Source of the DNA: Alkalihalobacillus alcalophilus ATCC 27647 = CGMCC 1.3604
GTDB lineage: Bacteria; Bacillota; Bacilli; Bacillales; Bacillaceae_D
Length of the DNA: 64,000 bases
Direction of reading: 5' to 3'
Assembly: GCF_000292245.2 (NCBI RefSeq)
Contig: NZ_ALPT02000002.1
Span: 55,033 to 119,032, forward strand
This document shows, piece after piece, positions 27,473-35,947 of this stretch (its first letter is position 1; every line of letters starts with the position of its first letter). The notes under the pieces are model-generated. The model had not been told where the DNA came from, searched no databases, and saw nothing but the letters and a program-made list of their open reading frames with translations. The position numbers and the translations under genes were made by a program.

Positions 27473-27514
27473 TATTTAAAAAAATATCAGCTACTTTGAG
27501 CGATACTTTCCTTC

Positions 27515-28663
27515 TCAACTTATATGGCTTAATTCTTGACTGACTTCCATTACTTTTCCACCTGCTCGAATTGATTCTGTCGCCGCACATCCAACTGCAA
27601 CGCTCATTCTTCCCGCAAATGGAGTTGTCAAAGGCTGTTTATTATGAAGGACTAATTCAACAAAGTCACTACAGATTTTTGGGTCGGCTCCGCCGTGGCT
27701 ACCTGTCGTTTCCTTCATTTCATAAGTAATATCACTAAATTCATGCCAAGAATTAGATTTCCGCGTTTTGACGTACACTTTTTTCTCAAGCTCTGAATTT
27801 TCAATTCTTCCTTTCGTTCCAATAAACGTATAATTTCTTTGATAATCTGGCGTAAAATGACATTGGAGATAAGAAGCTTTAATTCCATTCTCAAGTTCCA
27901 TCATCACCATGTTATTATCCTCAACATCAATTTCCTTGCGAAAAGCACATTGTGTTAATGTATGCAGACTTGCCTCTGGACAGGTGTCTTGAATGTCACA
28001 GGTTGGACATGTTAAGTCATTTGGTTGCTCCCCACCGAAATAATCTAACCCGCCAAACGCGGTTACTTTTTTCGTATACTGTCCCGTAATCCAATGAATG
28101 ACATCGAGATCATGAGAGCCTTTTTGTAATAATAATGAGGTCGTATTTTCAGACGCCCCATGCCAGTCATGATAGTAATAATAACCACCTAAACCAACAA
28201 AGTGTCTTACCCAAACCGTCTTTAACTCTCCTATTACACCCGAGTCAATAATTTCCTTCATTGTCTGATACATTGGCATATAACGCATATTAAACCCGAC
28301 CATTAAATGCTTCCCTGACTTTTTCTGTTCCGCTATAATTCGATCACAGCCCTCAACTGTAATAGCAAGAGGCTTTTCACAATACACATGCTTCCCCATC
28401 CTCAATGCTTCAATCACATGCTCTTCATGTAAATAATCAGGTGATAAAACAGCTACTGCATCCACCTCAGGATGTTGAAGCAATTCCTTATAATCCGTCG
28501 TTACAAAAACTTCCTGCTTAATCATTTCTCCAAATTGATCCAAACGTTCTTGCGACTTATCCGCTACAGCGACAACCACTGACTTTCCCTTTGGATTATG
28601 CCAGTATTTCGCAATCCCACTACGTAAACCAGCTCCAATAATACCGATTCGTAATTGTTTCAT
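27515..28663 (-). CDS. Gfo/Idh/MocA-family NAD(P)-dependent sugar oxidoreductase
   Basis: A 382-residue dehydrogenase with an N-terminal Rossmann motif GIIGAGLRSG, VAVLSPDYLHEEHV and the conserved catalytic EKPLAIT. In the C-terminal domain a cysteine cluster CPTCDIQDTC-x10-C could bind a metal; a similar C-x2-CP-x5-C motif is known to me in other members of the family. AAGGAG precedes the ATG. It sits between the sugar transporter operon and a LacI-type regulator, suggesting that it acts on the imported sugar, but the substrate is unknown. Confidence 0.87.
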   Translation of the reverse strand: MKQLRIGIIGAGLRSGIAKYWHNPKGKSVVVAVADKSQERLDQFGEMIKQEVFVTTDYKELLQHPEVDAVAVLSPDYLHEEHVIEALRMGKHVYCEKPLAITVEGCDRIIAEQKKSGKHLMVGFNMRYMPMYQTMKEIIDSGVIGELKTVWVRHFVGLGGYYYYHDWHGASENTTSLLLQKGSHDLDVIHWITGQYTKKVTAFGGLDYFGGEQPNDLTCPTCDIQDTCPEASLHTLTQCAFRKEIDVEDNNMVMMELENGIKASYLQCHFTPDYQRNYTFIGTKGRIENSELEKKVYVKTRKSNSWHEFSDITYEMKETTGSHGGADPKICSDFVELVLHNKQPLTTPFAGRMSVAVGCAATESIRAGGKVMEVSQELSHIS

Positions 28664-28757
28664 TTCATCGACTCCTTATATCAATTCCTGTGCTAAATAT
28701 ATCATTCTGTTTTTCTAAATAAGGATTCTTCTTCGTTTTCGTTTTTCCGATAATAAG

Positions 28758-28769
28758 CCAAACGTTTTC
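28758..28769. promoter_or_regulatory. Possible LacI-type operator upstream of the oxidoreductase gene
   Basis: CCAAACGTTTTC is centred on the palindrome AAACGTTT, the core typical of LacI/CcpA sites. It lies between the LacI-type gene and the oxidoreductase gene, 95 bp upstream of the latter's start. Confidence 0.35.
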
Positions 28770-28791
28770 CAATAGATTAAAAAAATTTTAC

Positions 28792-29832
28792 CTAATTCGT
28801 TGAATCCCTAATAATTAATTGGTTCGGCAATTGAATTTTCACTTGAATAACCGTTCTTTTTTCAATATGGTCAATTAATGTTTTCGCAGCCATTTCACCT
28901 AATTCGGTTTGTGGAATAGCAATAGTTGTTAATGGTGGATTTGAATACTTTGATAGCTCAATATTATCGATCCCAATAAACGCTATATCATCTGGCACAC
29001 TTAATTTATGGGCTACTACCGCTCTCATTGCGGCAATCGCTAGCAAGTCACTAGCACAAACCATTGCACTTGGAAGGTTTGTATGACCACCATTTGCAAT
29101 AATCTTGTTCATCCCTTCGTAACTGCTATCTAGTTTCCAGCATGTATTCACTACCCATTTAGGATTGATTAGAAGACCCGCTTCTTCCATTGCATATCGA
29201 TAGCCTCGATATCTTTTTTCCGCTTGAAAATCTTTATAATTTTCACCTATTCCTCCACCGATAAACCCAATCTCGGTGTGACCTTTAGCAACTAAATACT
29301 GAACAGCTTTTTTGACAGCTGAAATTCGGTCATAATCAATGACTGACATATCCTTATCTGTATAAAAAAAGTCTATTCCTACTACAGGTACATATTTAGT
29401 AATATAATTCAAAGTCTCATCATCTAATTGTTCGACTAAAATTAACCCTTCAATTCCTGACTCATGGATCGTTTTCACAAGAGTTGTCTCATTCTGAAGC
29501 TCTTCTTTGTAAACGTTTACAAATGTATAACCAGCCTCCGTAAGAGCATTATAGACCCCACCATAAATATTAGAAAAATACGGATTAACTTCAGCACTTT
29601 TAAGATTGGCGACCCAACCTACTTTGTGAGTACGCTTCGAATTTTTGCTAAGCACATTACTTACTAAACTTCTTGCATTTTCATTTGGTACATACCCTAA
29701 CTCTTTAACCGCTTCCCAAATTTTCCTCCGTGTTTCTTGGTGGACATTACGTGATGTATCATTTTTAATCACTCGAGAAACCGTTGAAATTGAGACGCCG
29801 ACATGCTCTGCAATATCTTTTAATCTAGCCAA
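28792..29832 (-). CDS. LacI-family transcriptional regulator
   Basis: A 346-residue repressor with the N-terminal helix-turn-helix LKDIAEHVGVSISTVSRVI and hinge helix NENARSLVSN, followed by a periplasmic-binding-protein-like effector domain with GFIGGGIGENY and a C-terminal TTIAIPQTELGEMAA. It is transcribed toward the oxidoreductase gene and probably regulates it, with or without the sugar transporter. A perfect 18-bp CcpA-type palindrome lies inside its coding sequence (29506-29523). Confidence 0.93.
   Translation of the reverse strand: MARLKDIAEHVGVSISTVSRVIKNDTSRNVHQETRRKIWEAVKELGYVPNENARSLVSNVLSKNSKRTHKVGWVANLKSAEVNPYFSNIYGGVYNALTEAGYTFVNVYKEELQNETTLVKTIHESGIEGLILVEQLDDETLNYITKYVPVVGIDFFYTDKDMSVIDYDRISAVKKAVQYLVAKGHTEIGFIGGGIGENYKDFQAEKRYRGYRYAMEEAGLLINPKWVVNTCWKLDSSYEGMNKIIANGGHTNLPSAMVCASDLLAIAAMRAVVAHKLSVPDDIAFIGIDNIELSKYSNPPLTTIAIPQTELGEMAAKTLIDHIEKRTVIQVKIQLPNQLIIRDSTN
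29506..29523. promoter_or_regulatory. Intragenic cre-like palindrome in the LacI-type gene
   Basis: TTTGTAAACGTTTACAAA is a perfect 18-bp palindrome whose inner 14 bp fit the CcpA cre consensus TGWAARCGYTWNCW. It lies about 310 bp inside the coding region and encodes Phe-Val-Asn-Val-Tyr-Lys, so it is compatible with both coding and regulatory use. Confidence 0.55.
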
Positions 29833-30210
29833 TTCTTCTTACCTCACTAACCACAATTGATCTGTAGCTTCATGTTTGTATTCAGTGTAACTAGCCACCC
29901 TCCTTTTTTAATAGATTAATATTCTGATAATTCAAAGTATAAAATCAAAACATTCAAGCTGTCAACCATCATTTTAAATTTAATTTATGGTCATATCTTT
30001 TAGTGAGCATTTTTTATTAGATTCACGTCTGTAAATCAACCCCAAATATCCTCTAATTATCATTTCTTTCACAAGGAATTTTTTATTTTGCATGGACAAC
30101 TTTATGCAAAAGGAAAAAATTAATAATTTCTTCACCCGATCCTTACATTTCATTTACAATGCTCCTGTAAGATCTGTATAGGCATATAGTATCAGGAGGA
30201 ATGATTCAGC
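29833..30210. other. AT-rich intergenic region between divergent LacI-type and chemoreceptor genes
   Basis: No gene or stable hairpin is visible. TTTACA and GTATAG spaced about 17 bp near 30150-30180 could be a promoter for the chemoreceptor gene, but the match is weak and no convincing sigma-D (flagellar) promoter was found. Confidence 0.3.
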
Positions 30211-31884
30211 ATGAAATGGTCTACATCCAAACTAAAGACAAGGCTTTTTATTTTATTTACCTCATTATTAATTATTTCCATAAGTGCTGTTGGAATTAGT
30301 TCTTATTCCAAAGCTAGTAAGCTCACAACTGAAATGATTGAGAATCGGTTAATTCGAGAAACGGACATGATGAATTACATAGCAGAAAATTTAAAATTTG
30401 TTTATATTAGCGACGAAGAATACTTTATGCAACAACTTGAAATAAATGTCCGTAACCAAAAGGAGACACTTAATTCAGATGGATTAGAGACTGATTTTCT
30501 GTACATCGTTGATCAAGAAATTATTCCTTTTAAGATAAGTGATGGTGTAATTCCATCACTTCCAGCTCCACTTAAAGATACAATGATTCAATCGAAAAAT
30601 GGGTTAATCCATGAATCGATCAATGGAAAAGATTATACGATAGCCTTTCGTGAAATGCAGGAAATCAACGGGATCTATGTTTTATTGACAGCCACTAATT
30701 CTTATATGACTCCTGTTTATGGAATGGCTCAATTTACCTTTCTTGTAACAGTTATTAGTATCATTATCGCTTCTATTTTCATTTACTTTTTTGTAAGAAC
30801 GATCGTAAATCCTCTTACTACTTTACGGCAGACAATGAAGGATGCAAGAGAAGGTCGTTTATATCAATTACAATCACTTAATACATCGATTCCCGAAATA
30901 AACTCCTTACATAAAAGTTATAACGAAATGATTAGTCAAATGCAACAGATGATTGAGGAATTACATGGTACAACAAAAGAACTCGAAACGAGTGGAGTAG
31001 AACTAAAACAATCATCAAGTGAAGCTCTTTCCTCTAGCCAACAGTTAATTTCTGCTATTAATCTTGTTCAAATTGGTGCAGAACAAACGGCTAGTAGTTC
31101 TACTCAAAATGTCCAGAGTTTCAATCAAATGAAAATCAAAATGGACGAAATATCCGAGTGGATGGAAAATGTTACAACAAGCTCCGAGCAAATGAATCAC
31201 TCAGCAAAAACAGGTGAGAATAACATAAAAGAATTAATTACTTTTATGAATCAATTTGGCGAGGAGTTTACGACATTTTCAACCATAATCAAACAAGTTA
31301 AAGAGAACTCTCTCTCCATTACTAATCTAATTAGCTTAGTCACTGGTATTACTGAACAAACAAAATTGTTAGCTTTAAATGCCTCAATTGAAGCCGCTCG
31401 TGCTGGTGCTGAAGGACGGGGCTTTGCTGTAGTTGCCAAAGAAATTCGCAAACTAGCCGAACAATCGACAAATGCTACAAAAGAAATCTCCTTCACGATT
31501 CATAATATGGAACAAATCTCTATCAATGCTGCCTCTGAATTCGAACAGCTTTTAGCTAAAATTCAAGCAAATCTAGTAGTGGTCACTAATTCAAAAAGCT
31601 CAATTGATGAACTAATGCTAGGGATCCAAAAAGTAAGTGAGGGCTTACATATCGTACAAAAAGAATTAAATGATTTCGAGCAAATCCTCCCTCAACTTGA
31701 GCAAGAAGCAGAGAATTTTTCTTCCGTCTCCCAAGAAACGTTAGCAAGTACAGAAGAAATGCTTGCTGTGAGTGAAAATCAAATACTACTTATGACCAGA
31801 ACGAATGAAATCGGTTTGAAGCTAAATAAACAATCGGACTCCATTTCTGGCGTGACAGCGAGATATAAGGGAAATTTTAATTAA
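30211..31884 (+). CDS. Methyl-accepting chemotaxis protein
   Basis: A 557-residue transmembrane receptor: helix 1 at about 10-31, an extracellular sensor of about 140 residues, helix 2 at about 172-195, a HAMP linker (RTIVNPLTTLRQTMKDAREG), then a long coiled-coil signalling domain. Its hairpin tip carries EAARAGAEGRGFAVVAKEIR, the contact site for CheA and CheW. A GGAGG site precedes the ATG. The sensor has no recognisable Cache signature that I can name, so the ligand is unknown. It is a single gene with its own terminator. Confidence 0.94.
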   Translation: MKWSTSKLKTRLFILFTSLLIISISAVGISSYSKASKLTTEMIENRLIRETDMMNYIAENLKFVYISDEEYFMQQLEINVRNQKETLNSDGLETDFLYIVDQEIIPFKISDGVIPSLPAPLKDTMIQSKNGLIHESINGKDYTIAFREMQEINGIYVLLTATNSYMTPVYGMAQFTFLVTVISIIIASIFIYFFVRTIVNPLTTLRQTMKDAREGRLYQLQSLNTSIPEINSLHKSYNEMISQMQQMIEELHGTTKELETSGVELKQSSSEALSSSQQLISAINLVQIGAEQTASSSTQNVQSFNQMKIKMDEISEWMENVTTSSEQMNHSAKTGENNIKELITFMNQFGEEFTTFSTIIKQVKENSLSITNLISLVTGITEQTKLLALNASIEAARAGAEGRGFAVVAKEIRKLAEQSTNATKEISFTIHNMEQISINAASEFEQLLAKIQANLVVVTNSKSSIDELMLGIQKVSEGLHIVQKELNDFEQILPQLEQEAENFSSVSQETLASTEEMLAVSENQILLMTRTNEIGLKLNKQSDSISGVTARYKGNFN

Positions 31885-31907
31885 CTATTGATCTGAAATT
31901 CGGGGAG

Positions 31908-31938
31908 GCCTGCTGCTGCATATGAGCAGCGGCTTTTT
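31908..31938 (+). terminator. Terminator of the chemoreceptor gene
   Basis: GCC(T)GCTGCT pairs with AGCAGCGGC across a GCATATG loop, followed by TTTTT. Confidence 0.8.
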
Positions 31939-32088
31939 CTGTTCTAGCTTTCTAACAAACTAACTTCTTTCATTTCTCGCATAAAAAACAATATAAAACC
32001 TCATCAATGACAACTCCGTTTAGAAATCCATCTAGACAATAAATTTCCTTTTGACAGCTATGACAGTTTCCTACTAATTCCTTCAACT

Positions 32089-32544
32089 TCATTCACCTAC
32101 TTTATATGAATGTTGATTTAATAATTCTCTCAATGAATCCGAGTTATGAATTAAATCCTCTAATGTATATTCATACAAAACGTTTAAATAGGCTTGAGTT
32201 GCTTGTTTTAATACTCCTTTTAATGTACAGGCTGGTGCTAGAGCACAAGCATTCTTATTCGGGTCAAAACATTCTACCATATGGAAATCATCTTCCGTTT
32301 GCCTAACGACTTCTCCAATATTAATATCTATTGGCAACTTAGCTAATTTTAGTCCACCATTTCTCCCACGAACATTCTCAAGATACCCAATTTTCCCTAA
32401 TTGATGGACGACCTTCATAAGATGATTTTTCGATATATGATACGTATCAGCAATTTCTTGAATTTTAACTAAATGCTCTTGTTTATTGATAGCAAGATAA
32501 ATCAACACACGTAAAGAGTAGTCTGTGTAGTTCGTTAACCGCAT
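32089..32544 (-). CDS. nsrR: NsrR, nitric-oxide-sensing Rrf2-family repressor
   Basis: A 151-residue Rrf2-family protein with an N-terminal winged HTH (IQEIADTYHISKNHLMKVVHQL) and cysteines at 92, 100 and 106, the positions of the [4Fe-4S] ligands in B. subtilis NsrR. Nitric oxide attacks the cluster and releases DNA. It is divergent from hmp, and the 191-bp region between them carries an NsrR palindrome, so hmp is the obvious target. Confidence 0.93.
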   Translation of the reverse strand: MRLTNYTDYSLRVLIYLAINKQEHLVKIQEIADTYHISKNHLMKVVHQLGKIGYLENVRGRNGGLKLAKLPIDINIGEVVRQTEDDFHMVECFDPNKNACALAPACTLKGVLKQATQAYLNVLYEYTLEDLIHNSDSLRELLNQHSYKVGE

Positions 32545-32643
32545 GACTTCCCCTCATTTCTCAATTATTTATTTCATTTTATCATAACCCCTGTCAGAAT
32601 TCTTTTCGTACAATTTTGTGAACACAAATGTGTCAAAAATTTA

Positions 32644-32666
32644 AAGATGTATTTAAAATATATCTT
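32644..32666. promoter_or_regulatory. NsrR binding site upstream of hmp
   Basis: A 23-bp near-palindrome begins AAGATGTATTT and ends AAATATATCTT, with one mismatched pair. It agrees with the Bacillus NsrR site (ATGTATTT-type half sites). It lies 70 bp upstream of hmp in the nsrR-hmp divergent region. A TGATATTAAT extended -10 follows at about 32681-32690. Confidence 0.8.
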
Positions 32667-32735
32667 TTATTTAATTAAGCTGATATTAATAAAGAGAAGA
32701 TTATTTTAAATCATAATTTAGGAGCGTGACCAAAC

Positions 32736-33947
32736 ATGCTAAATTCAAAAACGATCGCCATTATTAAATCTACTGTCCCTGTTTTAGAAATACATGGTGA
32801 AAAAATTACCACACGTTTTTACAAGCTTATGTTTCAAAACCACCCAGAACTACTTAATATTTTTAACCATATTAATCAAAAGAAAGGTCGACAACAAGCC
32901 GCTTTAGCAAATGTCGTTTATGCCGCTGCCCTTCATATCGACCAATTAGAAAACATTATCCCAGTTGTAAAACAAATCGCTCACAAACATCGCAGTTTAG
33001 GAGTGAAAGCAGAACACTACCCTATTGTTGGAGAGCATCTTCTTTTAGCAATTAAAGACGTACTTGGAGAGGCTGCTACTGATGAAATCTTGCAAGCTTG
33101 GGGAGAAGCATATGGTGTCATTGCCGATGCCTTTATTAGCATTGAAGCAGAAATGTATGAGGAAGCCGAGCACCAACAAGGCGGCTGGAAGGATTTCCGT
33201 CATTTTACCGTATCTAAAAAAGTTAAAGAGAGCAGCATGATCACCTCCTTCTATCTAAAATCAGAAGATGGCCAGCCTATTCCTTCTTTCCTTCCAGGAC
33301 AATATGTGAGTGTCAGAGTCCGTATTGCTGGAGAAGAATATACTCATATCCGCCAATACAGCTTATCGGATGCCGCTGGAAAAGATTATTATCGTATTAG
33401 TGTCAAGCGCGAAAATGAAAAAGACAAACCAAATGGTATAGTATCCAATTATTTACACGAAGAAATTCAAGAAGGAGATACCCTCGAACTCAGTGCTCCT
33501 GCTGGTGATTTTGTACTAGACCCAGCAGGTGATCGACCTGTCGTTCTAATAAGTGGTGGGGTTGGATTAACTCCGATGATGAGCATGTTATTAACAAGTG
33601 TACAGCAACAACCTAACCGAGAGGTCACCTTTATTCATGCAACCATGAACGGTGAGACTCATGCCTTACACAACCAAGTTAAGCAGGTTTCAACTGAACA
33701 TCCAAACGTTAAATCCTATGTTTGTTATCAATCACCAACAGAGTCCGACTACGAGCAACAAAACTTTCAAAAAGAGGGATTCATTGATTTAGCTTGGTTA
33801 CAGTCCATTATTGAAGATAAAGAGGCTGACTTCTATTTCTGTGGTCCCGTTCCATTTATGAAAGTGATTAACGAATCTTTAAAAGAGTGGGGCATCACAG
33901 ATAACCAAATTCATTATGAATTTTTTGGACCAGCGATGAAACTATAA
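32736..33947 (+). CDS. hmp: Flavohaemoprotein, nitric oxide dioxygenase
   Basis: A 403-residue protein: a globin domain (about 1-138) with the proximal His in IAHKHRSLGV, an FAD domain with RQYSLSD, and an NAD domain with ISGGVGLTPMMSML and YFCGPVPFM. It oxidises nitric oxide to nitrate using O2 and NAD(P)H. An AGGAG site precedes the ATG. It is regulated from the upstream NsrR palindrome and ends in a strong terminator. Confidence 0.97.
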   Translation: MLNSKTIAIIKSTVPVLEIHGEKITTRFYKLMFQNHPELLNIFNHINQKKGRQQAALANVVYAAALHIDQLENIIPVVKQIAHKHRSLGVKAEHYPIVGEHLLLAIKDVLGEAATDEILQAWGEAYGVIADAFISIEAEMYEEAEHQQGGWKDFRHFTVSKKVKESSMITSFYLKSEDGQPIPSFLPGQYVSVRVRIAGEEYTHIRQYSLSDAAGKDYYRISVKRENEKDKPNGIVSNYLHEEIQEGDTLELSAPAGDFVLDPAGDRPVVLISGGVGLTPMMSMLLTSVQQQPNREVTFIHATMNGETHALHNQVKQVSTEHPNVKSYVCYQSPTESDYEQQNFQKEGFIDLAWLQSIIEDKEADFYFCGPVPFMKVINESLKEWGITDNQIHYEFFGPAMKL

Positions 33948-34000
33948 AAAAGTTAATAGCTTAATCAAAGAGGTAGGGATAAAATCCTTCTCTGATATGA

Positions 34001-34041
34001 AAAGCCGGTGACATTCTACTCGTTAAAATGTCACCGGCTTT
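34001..34041 (+). terminator. Strong terminator of hmp
   Basis: A perfect 15-bp stem, AAAGCCGGTGACATT paired with AATGTCACCGGCTTT, lies 53 bp past the hmp stop. Confidence 0.9.
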
Positions 34042-34318
34042 CATTATATTTATTGAAACGGAAGTGGGTGGCGATGAATGGAGTTCTACTCACCGCTCCC
34101 AAAAATCATGCTCCGCATGTTTTCGTCCACTAGGGCACAGGTTAATGAAGGTCATAGCGTAAAGTAACTAAATTCAAAACAGAGAAATAGAGAAACCAAA
34201 AACAATTAAAATATATTCTTTGAACTTACTTTCCACTTTCTATAGCTAGTTATATCACTGGCTTCTTTTCTTGATTTTTCCCTGTGTTTAATCTTTCTTC
34301 TAAATAACTTTTATCCAA
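34042..34318. other. Gene-free stretch between hmp and selO with a possible relic repeat
   Basis: Around 34060-34145 there is a GC-richer block including ACTCACCGCTCCC and GCTCCGCATG that resembles pieces near 55870-55910 (ACCGCTCCCGAG). It may be a decayed dispersed repeat. The remainder is AT-rich with no signal seen. Confidence 0.3.
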
Positions 34319-35785
34319 TCACGTCCCACAATATGTTTGATAGCCTTCATCATTCTTAGGTAACTTTGTGAATTCATTCTGCTTATCCGAATAAGCAAAA
34401 GGATCAGATAGAACTTCTAGCAGCTTTTCCATCACCGTAAAATCTTCATCCATCACAGCAGCTTCTAGTGCTTCCTCGACTCGGTGATTCCGCGGAATAA
34501 TCGCTGGATTTTTTGATTTCATCAATAGTTTGGCTTCTTGTTTGCTTTCTTTTTGATTATCTAATCTTACTTGCCATTGCCTTTGCCATTCTTTAAATTC
34601 TGATGACTGATAAAAGTCACTTTGTTCATATTGCTCTAGAGTTAGAGCCCTAAACGTGTTTGTATAATCGACCTTATGTTGTTCCATTAACTTTAGCAAT
34701 GTTTTGACTAACTCTTCATCCTTTTCCTCTTTTTGGAATATACCTAATTTTTCAGCCATTCCAGCTAAATAGGCTTGCTCATATAAAGGCCCAAAGCTTT
34801 CAATCGCTTGTTGTGCCAACTCTAAAGCTTGTTCTTTGTCTTCTGAAAGTAATGGGATGAGCGTCTCAGCAAACCTAGCGAGATTCCATGCCGCTATATA
34901 TGGCTGATTGCCGTAAGCATATCGCCCCTGTCGATCGATTGAACTAAAGACTGTCGCCGGATCATACGTATCCATAAAAGCACACGGACCATAATCAATC
35001 GTTTCCCCACTAATTGACATATTATCAGTGTTCATTACGCCATGTATAAAGCCAACGAGTTGCCATTTAGTGATTAACTCTACTTGATGTTTGATCACGT
35101 TTTCTAACAAAGAAAGATAAGGGTATTTGGCTTCAGCTACTTTTGGATAATGCCTTTGAATCGTATAATCAGCGAGTGCTTTTAGATGATCAAATTCGCC
35201 CATTTGAGCTGCATATTGAAAAGTTCCAACGCGAATATGACTTGCGGCGACTCTCGTTAAAACCGCCCCATCTAATGTCGTTTCTCTGTAGACAGGCTCA
35301 CCCGTTGTCACAACTGCTAAGCTACGAGTTGTCGGAATTCCTAAACCAAACATCGCTTCACTCATGATATATTCCCGTAACATCGGTCCAAGGGCTGCTC
35401 GCCCATCACCTCCACGAGAAAACACCGTTCGCCCTGAACCTTTCAATTGAATGTCAAAACACTCCCCTTTTGGCGTCATTTGCTCCCCAAGCAATACCGC
35501 ACGTCCGTCCCCGAGCATAGTGAAGTTACCAAACTGATGGCCCGCATAAGCTTGAGCCAATGGTTTTGCCCCGTCTGGAGCCAGATTTCCAGCCAAAATA
35601 TTAAGGCCTTCTTCCGCCAATATTGTTTCATTTAAACCAAGGTCTTGAGCTAGTCTCTTATTGAAAATCACTAAACGAGGCTCACTAACACGATTTAAAC
35701 TCTGATTACTATAATAGGCATGAGGCAAACGACTATATGAATTGTCCAAATTCCATCCCATTTTCTCATGATTATGTACTGACAT
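34319..35785 (-). CDS. selO: Protein adenylyltransferase SelO (UPF0061/YdiU)
   Basis: This 488-residue pseudokinase-fold enzyme transfers AMP to protein hydroxyl groups. Typical segments are NSYSRLPHAYY at the start, AYAGHQFGNFTMLGDGRAVLLGE, KGSGRTVFSRGGDGRA (nucleotide loop), HGVMNTDNMSISGETIDYGPCAFMD (metal-binding Asn/Asp) and the C-terminus YQTYCGT, ending in the conserved Cys-Gly-x. In E. coli SelO protects against oxidative stress. An AAAAGGTG site precedes the ATG. It is a single-gene unit. Confidence 0.95.
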   Translation of the reverse strand: MSVHNHEKMGWNLDNSYSRLPHAYYSNQSLNRVSEPRLVIFNKRLAQDLGLNETILAEEGLNILAGNLAPDGAKPLAQAYAGHQFGNFTMLGDGRAVLLGEQMTPKGECFDIQLKGSGRTVFSRGGDGRAALGPMLREYIMSEAMFGLGIPTTRSLAVVTTGEPVYRETTLDGAVLTRVAASHIRVGTFQYAAQMGEFDHLKALADYTIQRHYPKVAEAKYPYLSLLENVIKHQVELITKWQLVGFIHGVMNTDNMSISGETIDYGPCAFMDTYDPATVFSSIDRQGRYAYGNQPYIAAWNLARFAETLIPLLSEDKEQALELAQQAIESFGPLYEQAYLAGMAEKLGIFQKEEKDEELVKTLLKLMEQHKVDYTNTFRALTLEQYEQSDFYQSSEFKEWQRQWQVRLDNQKESKQEAKLLMKSKNPAIIPRNHRVEEALEAAVMDEDFTVMEKLLEVLSDPFAYSDKQNEFTKLPKNDEGYQTYCGT

Positions 35786-35903
35786 AGTTTCACCTTTTCA
35801 TCATCTGTCTTATCTTTAGTGTAACTTTTTCTAATCAAGAAGACAAAAAAGTGCTTTATAAAATCAGCTCAAACTTCGCCACTTAAAATCAATAACTAAA
35901 GAA

Positions 35904-35936
35904 CCCCCTAACTTCACTCATCAGTAAATTAGGGGG
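35904..35936. terminator. Terminator after the OmpA-like lipoprotein gene
   Basis: CCCCCTAA pairs with TTAGGGGG around a 17-nt loop. On the minus strand TTCTTTAG follows. It lies 12 bp past the stop at 35948. Confidence 0.7.
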
Positions 35937-35947
35937 GATTTTAAATG

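Noticed and set aside
29980..30200. Sigma-D promoter for the chemoreceptor
   Set aside because: A CCCGAT sequence near 30135 only partly matches GCCGATAT and lacks a properly spaced TAAA.
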